64,000 nt of DNA. It comes from DATBGO01 sp036558005. GTDB taxonomy: Bacteria > Actinomycetota > Actinomycetes > Streptosporangiales > Streptosporangiaceae. A model generated the notes under the pieces. The model saw only the letters and a list, made by a program, of their open reading frames with translations. It did no database searches and was not told where the DNA came from. The position numbers were made by a program, and so were the translations under genes. Location: NCBI GenBank assembly GCA_036558005.1, contig DATBGO010000138.1, positions 4,167-68,166 on the forward strand, written 5' to 3'. Shown here one piece after another: positions 26,744 through 33,619 of the stretch (the stretch's first letter is position 1; each line of letters begins with the position of its first letter).

Positions 26744-27331
26744 TCAGTCAGACCCGGGCCGCAGCGGGGTGCCCGATAGCTGCGCGCCGGCCTCGCGCAG
26801 CGCGGTGAGCGCCTCGGCTGTGGTGAGCGGGTCCACTCCCGCGGTGAGCGAGAGCAGCACCCGGGTGGCGAACCCGGCCCGCGCCGCGTCGACCCCGGTC
26901 GCCCGGACGCAGTAGTCGGTGGCGATCCCGGCGACGTCGACCTCGGTGACACCGCGCTCGCGCAGCCAGGCGGCCAGCGGCTGGCCGTCGTCCGAACTGC
27001 CCTCGAAGCCGCTGTAGGCGGCCGCGTACGCGCCCTTGCTGAACACCGCCTGCAGGTGGCTGACCGTGAGGTCAGGGTGGAACCGCGCGCCTGGCGTCCC
27101 GGCCACGCAGTGCCGCGGCCAGGTGCCGGCGAAGTCGGGCTCAGCGGAGAAGTGCGCGCCGGGGTCGATGTGGTAGTCCCTGGTGGCCACCACGTACTTC
27201 CAGTCATCGCCGCCATCGGCCAGGGCGGCGCTGATGTTCCTGGCCACCGCCCCGCCGCCGGCCACCGCCAGCGACCCGCCCTCGCAGAAGTCGTTCTGCA
27301 CATCCACGATCACCAGCGCGCGCGTCACCAT
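26744..27331 (-). CDS. pncA: Isochorismatase-family hydrolase, nicotinamidase type
   Basis: This 195-residue protein has the Asp-Lys-Cys triad of nicotinamidases: D10 in VDVQNDF, K99 in FSKGAY and C141 in ATDYCV, plus the metal ligands D52, H54 and H60 (RDYHIDPGAHF). It would deamidate nicotinamide to nicotinate for the Preiss-Handler NAD salvage pathway. Length and motif spacing match PncA. The ATG at 27331 follows directly on an AT-rich promoter-like patch (TATGTC, TATGGC) around 27340-27375. Its neighbours are unrelated hydrolases. An NAD-regulon repressor candidate is 25 kb away at 52035. Confidence 0.85.
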   Translation of the reverse strand: MVTRALVIVDVQNDFCEGGSLAVAGGGAVARNISAALADGGDDWKYVVATRDYHIDPGAHFSAEPDFAGTWPRHCVAGTPGARFHPDLTVSHLQAVFSKGAYAAAYSGFEGSSDDGQPLAAWLRERGVTEVDVAGIATDYCVRATGVDAARAGFATRVLLSLTAGVDPLTTAEALTALREAGAQLSGTPLRPGSD

Positions 27332-27425
27332 GAGGCTATTCTCGCACTATGTCAAAATAGACATAGCCATATGGCACAGCCCTCACCGGCGGCACCCATT
27401 ACCGGCGAAGCGGGGATAGCCGAGC

Positions 27426-28295
27426 ATGCGAACGCGATCCGCTGCCGTGACCGCGATCATCACCGCGGCCGCCGTCGTGGTGGCCGGCTGTGCGGGCCCG
27501 GGGCCACCCCCCTCCCGGCCCCGGGCCCGCCCGCCGTCGCCGCCGGCAACCGCGAGCCCGGGCGGGCCGGCCAGCCCCGGGCCGGCCGCCGCCCCGGTCG
27601 CCGGGGTATGCGGCCCGCCGCTGGCCGCGGGGCGCCTGGTCACGGTGCACGCGCCGGGCCGGGTCCGGCTGGCGGCGCTGACCGCGGGCAGCGGCCCGCG
27701 CGGCGTGCTGCTGATTCCCGAGCTTGGCCGGTCCGGCAAGTGCGGCTGGTGGGACTTCGCCGCCTACCTGGCCGCGAACGGGTACCGGGTGCTCGCGTTC
27801 GACCACCGCTGCACCGGGGAGAGCTCCTGCCCGTCCGGCCCGGCGGCGGGCAGCCTGATGCCCGACATCCGTGCCGCGGCCAGCTGGCTGCGCCGGGCCG
27901 GCGCCGCCAGGGTGGTGCTGACGGGCGCGTCCCAGGGCGCTTCCGAGGCCCTGATCGCCGCCACCAGGCCGCCGCCCGGCGTGACCGCGGTGGTTTCGCT
28001 GTCCGCGGACGAGCTCACCACGGCGCTGGCCGCCCGTCCTTACCCGGTCACCGCGACGGCCGCCGCGCCCCGGCTGGCGCGGCCGGCCCTGTTCGCCGTC
28101 GCCGCGGCCGACCCGTATGTGGGCGTGCCCGCGACCCGGCGGCTGTTCGCCGCGGCCAGGTCCGGCCGCAGCCGCCTGGTCGTGCTCGGGCCCGGCGCCG
28201 GGCATGGCTGGGACCTGGTCAGGCCGGACCAGCCCGGCGCCGCCAGGCCGCCGCTGGCCGCGACGATCCTGGCCTTCCTGCGCGCGATGACCTGA
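27426..28295 (+). CDS. Lipoprotein alpha/beta hydrolase
   Basis: This 289-residue protein starts with a lipoprotein signal peptide ending in the lipobox VVAG-C (Cys about residue 22), so it should be anchored outside the membrane. After a Pro-rich linker comes an alpha/beta hydrolase fold: GVLLIPELG, FDHRCTGESS, the nucleophile elbow TGASQGASEA (Ser in G-A-S-Q-G), an Asp in VAAADPYVG and His in PGAGHGWDL near the end. The substrate is unknown; it resembles dienelactone-hydrolase-like lipoproteins of actinobacteria. The start was chosen from the signal peptide. It is convergent with the acyl-CoA dehydrogenase operon, 12 bases apart. Confidence 0.8.
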   Translation: MRTRSAAVTAIITAAAVVVAGCAGPGPPPSRPRARPPSPPATASPGGPASPGPAAAPVAGVCGPPLAAGRLVTVHAPGRVRLAALTAGSGPRGVLLIPELGRSGKCGWWDFAAYLAANGYRVLAFDHRCTGESSCPSGPAAGSLMPDIRAAASWLRRAGAARVVLTGASQGASEALIAATRPPPGVTAVVSLSADELTTALAARPYPVTATAAAPRLARPALFAVAAADPYVGVPATRRLFAAARSGRSRLVVLGPGAGHGWDLVRPDQPGAARPPLAATILAFLRAMT

Positions 28296-28307
28296 GCGCC
28301 GCGGCCG

Positions 28308-29633
28308 TCAGACGCCGGCCGGCGTCGGCAGCGTGTCGATCGTCTCCATCGCCTTGGTGAACTCGATCGCGGTGTCGTCCATCAGCGCCCGCGGGTCGAA
28401 GTCAGGACTGGCCAGCACCCCGTGCACGCGCCGGCGCTGCATCCCGAAGTTGCCCGCGTCGTAGATCGGGAAGATCGCCGCCTCACGCAGGTACTTCTCG
28501 AACATGTGCAGCTTGTCCGCGCTGTTCACGCCGACGACCTGCATGCACTTGTAGACCGCGTCGAACATCAGCTCGGTGCACTGGATCTTGCACATGGCGC
28601 CGATCAGCTCGCCGTGGTACTCGTGCTTGTCCATGTAGTGCGCGGTCTTCCAGCAGAAGTACCGGCACATCTCGATCCGGGCCGCCACGTCGCCGAGCAC
28701 GTAGCCGGCGTTCTGGTAGCCGATGATCGGCGTCGGGCCGCCCGCCGTGTTGGTCTTGGCCCACTCCAGCGCGGCCTCGTAGGCCGACCGGGCGACGCCC
28801 ACCGCGGCGATCCCCGCGACCGGCCCGGACCAGGCGAAGTTGCGGTTGATCAGCAGGTCCCCGTTGCCCCTGGTGCCCTCGACCAGGTTGGCGGCCGGCA
28901 CCCTGGCGTTGTCGAAGACGATCTCCGCGTTCGGGGTGAGCCGGTGCCCGAGCGTGCTGATCAGCTTGTAGGACACCCCCGGGGTGCCCCGCTCGACCAT
29001 GATCGCCGACAGGCCCTCGGTGCCGCCCCTGGCCGGGTCAGTCCGGACCACCACGATGTTCACGTTCGCGCCCTGGCCGTCCCAGCCGGCCACGTTGCAC
29101 GGCCAGTACTTGCGGCCGTTGAGCACGTACTGGTCGCCGTCGAGGCGGGCGGTCACCCCGATCCCCACCGGGTGCGGCAGCGGCGCGTCGAAGTTCGCGG
29201 TGCCGCCCGGCGACCCGGCCGGCTCGCTGACCGCGTAGCCCACGATGTACTCACCGCTCGGGTCGGACGTCGCCGCCCGCAGGAACCGGTCCTTCTGCTC
29301 GTCGGTCCCCCAGTACCAGACCGGCATCAGCCCGAGCCCGTTGACCAGGATCGTGCACGCGAAGCCGGGGTCGACCGCGCAGATTTCCTCCGCCGCGAGG
29401 ATCACGTCGACATTGGACAGCCCGCCCCCGCCGTACTCAGCGGGCAGCATGCAGAACGCTATTCCCTGCTTATACGCCTCGACATAGGCGGGCTTGGTGA
29501 GCTGGAACCCGCGCAGCGGGTCGGGCTCGGCATCGGCCTCCCGCACCACCGGCGCGAGAACCCGCTGCGCGAACGCCCGCGCGTTCAGCTGCAGTTCCCG
29601 CTGCTGCTCGCTCAGCGTGAAATCGATAGCCAT
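28308..29633 (-). CDS. Acyl-CoA dehydrogenase family protein
   Basis: This 441-residue flavoprotein has the full acyl-CoA dehydrogenase layout: an N-terminal helical domain, the EYGGGGLS loop, the middle beta domain with YAVSEPAGSPGG, and a C-terminal helical bundle. The segment that usually carries the catalytic Glu in an IYEG context reads IYDAGNFG here (near 388), so Asp may serve as base, as in some alicyclic acyl-CoA dehydrogenases, or the base lies elsewhere. The substrate is unknown. It is the last gene of a minus-strand operon with a GlcG/HbpS protein and a zinc dehydrogenase. A GGGGGATG ribosome region precedes the ATG at 29633. Confidence 0.85.
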   Translation of the reverse strand: MAIDFTLSEQQRELQLNARAFAQRVLAPVVREADAEPDPLRGFQLTKPAYVEAYKQGIAFCMLPAEYGGGGLSNVDVILAAEEICAVDPGFACTILVNGLGLMPVWYWGTDEQKDRFLRAATSDPSGEYIVGYAVSEPAGSPGGTANFDAPLPHPVGIGVTARLDGDQYVLNGRKYWPCNVAGWDGQGANVNIVVVRTDPARGGTEGLSAIMVERGTPGVSYKLISTLGHRLTPNAEIVFDNARVPAANLVEGTRGNGDLLINRNFAWSGPVAGIAAVGVARSAYEAALEWAKTNTAGGPTPIIGYQNAGYVLGDVAARIEMCRYFCWKTAHYMDKHEYHGELIGAMCKIQCTELMFDAVYKCMQVVGVNSADKLHMFEKYLREAAIFPIYDAGNFGMQRRRVHGVLASPDFDPRALMDDTAIEFTKAMETIDTLPTPAGV

Positions 29634-29692
29634 CTGACTTCATCCCCCTGTAAGTGTCTGCTGGCCCGCCGCGGGCCCAGCCGCGCCCGGGC

Positions 29693-30109
29693 TCAGCCGA
29701 GCCCGGCCGCGCCCGCCGCGGCTACCTCCTGGTCCTGGTCTACCGACCCCCCGCTGACCCCGACCGCGCCGACCACCATGCCGTCCTGCGTCAGCGGGAT
29801 GCCGCCAGGGAAGATCACCAGGTGCCCCTGGTTGCTCGCCTGGATGCCGAACAGCGGCTGGCCTGGCTGGCACAGCGGGGCCAGGTCCTTGGTGGGCATG
29901 TCGAAGGCCCGGGCGGTGTACGCCTTGCCCTGCGAGATGTCGATGCTGCCCAGCCAGGCGCCCTCCATCCGGGCGAAGGCCATCAGGTTGTTGCCCTCGT
30001 CCACCACGGCGATGTTCATCGGCACGCCGATCTGCTGCGCCTTGTGCCGGGCGGCGTTGACCACGGTCTGCGCGTTCTGCAGGGTTATCGTCGGCTGCTG
30101 GGTGACCAT
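29693..30109 (-). CDS. GlcG/HbpS-family (haem-binding-type) protein
   Basis: This 138-residue protein belongs to the GlcG/HbpS fold, found both as haem-binding sensors and as small partners of diol or glycolate catabolism. Conserved blocks are PMNIAVVDEGNNLMAFARMEG, the KAYTARAF helix, GIQASNQGHLVIFPGGIPL and GAVGVSGGSVDQD. The ATG at 30109 is preceded by AAGGGGGGCAGC, a good ribosome site; a longer frame to 30247 overlaps the upstream gene and was rejected. It sits between the zinc dehydrogenase and the acyl-CoA dehydrogenase, which favours a catabolic role. Confidence 0.85.
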   Translation of the reverse strand: MVTQQPTITLQNAQTVVNAARHKAQQIGVPMNIAVVDEGNNLMAFARMEGAWLGSIDISQGKAYTARAFDMPTKDLAPLCQPGQPLFGIQASNQGHLVIFPGGIPLTQDGMVVGAVGVSGGSVDQDQEVAAAGAAGLG

Positions 30110-30152
30110 GCTGCCCCCCTTCTCGCTGGCCCGCGCGGGCCAGGGCCGCTGG

Positions 30153-31292
30153 CTACGCGGCCGGCCTGAGGACCACCTTGGTGTAGCCCTCCACTCGCTG
30201 GTCGAACTTCTGGTACGCGCCAGGCGCCTGGTCGAGCGGCAGCTCATGGGAGACGACGAAGCTGGGCCTGGCCCGCCCGGCGCTGATCAGGTCGCGCAGC
30301 TGCCGGTTGTAGCGCTTGACGTTGCACTGCCCGGTGCCCAGCCGGAGCCCCTTCTCGAACAGCCGCCCGACGGCGACCTGCAGCATGCCGCGGGACGCGA
30401 ACTCGTCCACCCCGCCGGGATCGGTGGGGACGTATAGCCCGGGCACGCCGAGCATGCCGGTGGCCCGGACCGTGTCGATCAGCGAGTTCAGCACCACGGC
30501 CGGCTCTTCCCGGCCGCCCTGCTGCGCCTGCGCCTGGTACCCGACGGCGTCGACGCCCTTGTCGGTGCCCTCGCCGGCGAGCTGGTCCTTGATCTGCAAG
30601 GCCGGGCTGCCCTGCTGGAAGTTCACCGGGATGGCGCCGATCTGGGCCGCCTTGTCCAGCCGCTCGGGCACCCGGTCCACCACGAACACCTTCGCCGCGC
30701 CGCGGATCAGCGCGGAGTACGCGGCCATCAGCCCGACCGGTCCCGCGCCGTAGACGGCGACGGTCTCCCCCGGCGAGACCTGGGCCAGCTCGCAGCCGTG
30801 GTAGCCGGTGGGGAAGATGTCGGCCAGCAGCACGTAGTCGGCGTCACGCTCGGTCCCTGGCGGCAGCTTGAGGCAGTTGAAGTCGGCGAACGGCACCCGC
30901 AGCCGCTCGGCCTGCCCGCCGGGGTAGGGGCCCATCGCGACGTAGCCGTAGGCCCCGCCGGCGAAGCCGGGGTTCACCGTCAGGCAGAACCCGGTGTAAC
31001 CGGCCACGCAGTTCTTGCAGAACCCGCAGGCCACGTTGAACGGCATCACCACCCGGTCGCCCGGCCGCAGCGTGACCACCCCCGCGCCGGTCTCCTCGAC
31101 GGTGCCCAGGTTCTCGTGGCCGAACACCAGGCCCGGTTCCGCGGCCGTCCGGCCTTCATACATGTGCAGGTCAGAGCCGCAGATCGCGGTCGCGGCTATC
31201 CGGACGATCACGTCGCCGGGATGCTCGATCACCGGATCGGGCACGTTCTCGACGGCTACCTCGAATGGCCTCTTGTAGACGACGGCGCGCAT
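30153..31292 (-). CDS. Zinc-dependent alcohol dehydrogenase, glutathione-independent formaldehyde dehydrogenase type
   Basis: This 379-residue medium-chain dehydrogenase has catalytic zinc ligands C38 (ICGSDLHMYEG), H59 and E60 (FGHEN), and a structural zinc site with cysteines at 89, 92, 95 and 103 (ACGFCKNC ... GFC). The NAD-binding loop VAVYGAGPVGLMAA follows near 185. The long insertion around PLQIKDQLAGEGTDKGVDAVGYQ is typical of Pseudomonas-type formaldehyde dehydrogenase and relatives. It would oxidise an aldehyde or alcohol with NAD+. The ATG at 31292 follows GGAGGGAGG. First gene of the minus operon, divergent from a GAF-LytTR regulator. Confidence 0.9.
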   Translation of the reverse strand: MRAVVYKRPFEVAVENVPDPVIEHPGDVIVRIAATAICGSDLHMYEGRTAAEPGLVFGHENLGTVEETGAGVVTLRPGDRVVMPFNVACGFCKNCVAGYTGFCLTVNPGFAGGAYGYVAMGPYPGGQAERLRVPFADFNCLKLPPGTERDADYVLLADIFPTGYHGCELAQVSPGETVAVYGAGPVGLMAAYSALIRGAAKVFVVDRVPERLDKAAQIGAIPVNFQQGSPALQIKDQLAGEGTDKGVDAVGYQAQAQQGGREEPAVVLNSLIDTVRATGMLGVPGLYVPTDPGGVDEFASRGMLQVAVGRLFEKGLRLGTGQCNVKRYNRQLRDLISAGRARPSFVVSHELPLDQAPGAYQKFDQRVEGYTKVVLRPAA

Positions 31293-31505
31293 GACGCGGC
31301 CTCCCTCCAGCCGTGCACCTGTCTGCTCATGCCGCAAGCCGCCCGGAGCGACCAGGCCCGGGCGGAGGGCACCCCCCTGGCGCTGGAAGAGGTGCTGAAC
31401 TGCCATGATGGACAGAACGGGCCATCGGCTGTCGAGGGGTGCGCGGCAGGCGGCGCGAAACCCGGTGCGAACGGCGTCTGCCGCGCGGCGGGGGAGGCGC
31501 GGTCC
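31293..31505. promoter_or_regulatory. Divergent promoter region between the dehydrogenase operon and its likely regulator
   Basis: These 213 bases separate the zinc dehydrogenase operon from the GAF-LytTR gene and hold no convincing gene; an ATG at 31329 would extend the regulator but lacks conserved sequence. LytTR proteins bind direct repeats, and I could not pick a clear pair by eye. Confidence 0.4.
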
Positions 31506-32864
31506 ATGCGGGGGACATCGGCGTGGGAGGCGCGCGACTGGGCCACCGCGGACGCCTGGGAGCGCTTCACCACCGGGAACGACGTCGGCGATGCCATCGT
31601 GCGGCCGGAAATCCTGCGTTCCTGGCACCGGTGCCGGGACGACTACAAGATCGACCCGGCCCAGGCCTGCGCCCCGCCCGCCGACGACGACTGCGCGCAC
31701 TCGCTGGCCAGCGCCCGGGTGGTCACCGAGCTGGGCAGCGTCGGCAGGTCGCTGGCCGCGGACGCCGAGGCGGCCGGCGGGCTGGTGGCGATCACCGACG
31801 GGGCGGGCCGGCTGCTGTCCGCAGTGGGCGACCGGGGCGCGCGCCGGCGGGGGGAGCAGAGCAACCTGGCGCCCTGGTCGGCCTGGTCGGAGCGGGCGGC
31901 CGGGACCAACGGGATGGGTACCGCGCTGGAGTACCCCAGCGCGATCCTGGTCCGGCGCAGCGAGCACTGGTGCGAGGGGCTGCGGGACTGGTGCTGCGCG
32001 GGCATCACGATCAGGGACCCGGTGACCGGCAGCCCGCTCGCGGTGCTGGACGTGTCGTCCTGGCGCAAGCCGCTGCCGGACTCGGTCCTGCCGGCCCTGC
32101 GCCGGGCGGTGCGGGGAATCGAGCGGGAGCTGCACGACTTGGCCGCGCGCGACGCCGCCGCCCTGGAGGCAGCGCTGGAGCGGGCCGACCGCCGCGGCGG
32201 CGGGCCGCTGGTCGCGCTGGACGCCGGCGGCGGGGTGGTCGCGGCCAGCGGCGGCGGGGAGCCGCTGACCGGAACCTGCTGCCCGGGCCTGTCCGGTGGT
32301 GCCGCGCTGGCCGAGCTCGCCCGGCGGGGGGTGGCCAGGGCCAGGGCGGACCGGTCCTGGGTGGGCTTCGCCGAGCCGTTCCTCCAGGCCGGCGGTGACG
32401 TCGTGCCGCTCACCATCCGGCCGGTCATCACCGGCAACCGGGTGATCGGCGTGCTGGCCGCTCCCGGGGAGTCCGAGGGCGAGCAGCTCAGCGTCCCGGC
32501 CGTCCCGGCCAGGCCGCCCGGCGGGCCGCCGCGGCGGGTGCTCGCGGTGCAGGGCAGCCGGCTGATCATGCTGCACCCGCAGCAGGTGCTGTTCGCCGAG
32601 GCGGAGCAGAACACCGTCTGGCTGACCACCGACCGCGGCCGGCTCCGGGCCCGCGAGCGGGTGCTGGCCCGGCTCGAGGCGGAGCTGAGCGGCAGCGGCT
32701 TCGTCCGGGTGCACCGCCACTTCGTGGTGAACGCGCAGCGGGTGCGGGAGATCACCCGCGGGTTCCGCGGCCAGCTGGCGCTGGTGATGGACCCCGGCTG
32801 CGGCAGGCTGGTGCCGGTTTCCCGGCGCCGCGGCGCGGCGGTGCGCCGGGCGCTGGCCCGGTGA
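31506..32864 (+). CDS. GAF-domain transcriptional regulator with LytTR DNA-binding domain
   Basis: This 452-residue protein opens like the AcoR/DhaR family of catabolic activators (IVRPEILRSWHRC, about 30-42), followed by a GAF sensory domain (about 75-205: AIT-DGAGRLLS, RAAGTNGMGTALEY) and a second sensor-like stretch (about 235-330). Instead of the sigma-54 AAA+ domain and Fis HTH of AcoR, it ends in a LytTR domain (about 355-452: LHPQQVLFAEAEQNTVWLTT, then SGFVRVHRHFVVN). It likely senses a small metabolite and activates the divergent dehydrogenase operon. The ATG at 31506 is preferred, because the upstream residues are low-complexity. Confidence 0.8.
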   Translation: MRGTSAWEARDWATADAWERFTTGNDVGDAIVRPEILRSWHRCRDDYKIDPAQACAPPADDDCAHSLASARVVTELGSVGRSLAADAEAAGGLVAITDGAGRLLSAVGDRGARRRGEQSNLAPWSAWSERAAGTNGMGTALEYPSAILVRRSEHWCEGLRDWCCAGITIRDPVTGSPLAVLDVSSWRKPLPDSVLPALRRAVRGIERELHDLAARDAAALEAALERADRRGGGPLVALDAGGGVVAASGGGEPLTGTCCPGLSGGAALAELARRGVARARADRSWVGFAEPFLQAGGDVVPLTIRPVITGNRVIGVLAAPGESEGEQLSVPAVPARPPGGPPRRVLAVQGSRLIMLHPQQVLFAEAEQNTVWLTTDRGRLRARERVLARLEAELSGSGFVRVHRHFVVNAQRVREITRGFRGQLALVMDPGCGRLVPVSRRRGAAVRRALAR

Positions 32865-33003
32865 CCCGAAACCCGGACCACATCATCCGAATCATTGCCG
32901 GCTCGTGCCGTAAAACGGGCGGCGTGATAACTTCCTCGCGGCATTCAGGCCAGAGCGCCAGGTTCCGCACGGTAAACCGCGCTCCCGCACGAGAGGGTCT
33001 CAC

Positions 33004-33543
33004 ATGCGCCTCCCGAAGTTACCAGCCGCCATCGCGTGCCTGGCAGTCATCGCCGCCGGAACGATCGTGGCCGCCGCACCCGCGGCCGGCGCCGGGGTAG
33101 TTGACGCCCAGTGCGAGGGCATTACCACCATCCAGTACAGCCCCGGCCTGACCGGCACGACCCAGACCGTCACCATCACGGCAGCCAACAGCTACCCGAC
33201 CTGCCTCTCGCTCGCCGACCTGACGATCTCCTCCGCCGAGGGCACCGTGCAGCCGCTGACCGGGCCCGACGACTGCGTGCCGCTGATCACCTCGCCGATC
33301 ACCGTCACCGAGACCTGGAGCAACGGCCAGACCTCCACGATGGGCCTGAGCGTCATCGACATCTCCACCGAGGTGTCGGCGGAGGTCTTGACCGCCACCG
33401 GGTCCGTGACCAGCGGCGAGTTCGCCGGCGACACCGTGGTGAACGTCATCACCATCGAACTCACCGACCTGGGCGGCTGCGACAATCCCGGCGGGCTGAC
33501 CGAGCTGTCGGGGGTGTCCACACTCACCCTCACCAGCGAGTGA
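33004..33543 (+). CDS. Small secreted protein of unknown function
   Basis: This 179-residue protein has a clear Sec signal peptide (hydrophobic residues 8-30, AAPAAGA cleavage region). The mature part is Thr/Ser-rich, beta-strand-like and contains five cysteines (QCEG, PTCLS, DDCVP, GGCDNP), enough for two disulfides. No family was recognised; the composition recalls small beta-sandwich secreted proteins of actinomycetes. A GAGAGGGTCTCAC sequence precedes the ATG. It stands alone, convergent with the debranching-type enzyme. Confidence 0.6.
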   Translation: MRLPKLPAAIACLAVIAAGTIVAAAPAAGAGVVDAQCEGITTIQYSPGLTGTTQTVTITAANSYPTCLSLADLTISSAEGTVQPLTGPDDCVPLITSPITVTETWSNGQTSTMGLSVIDISTEVSAEVLTATGSVTSGEFAGDTVVNVITIELTDLGGCDNPGGLTELSGVSTLTLTSE

Positions 33544-33619
33544 AGGATCCGGCAGGATGCCATTCCTGGCCCTTGCCGCACCAGCGCGATGGGGTGAGCC
33601 CGGCCGGTCCCGGCCGCGG

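Noticed and set aside
31293..32720. Long minus-strand open frame extending the zinc dehydrogenase upstream to 32720.
   Set aside because: The extension lies antisense to the GAF-LytTR gene, has His/Arg/Pro/Gln-rich composition, and the ATG at 31292 has a strong ribosome site and matches the family N-terminus.
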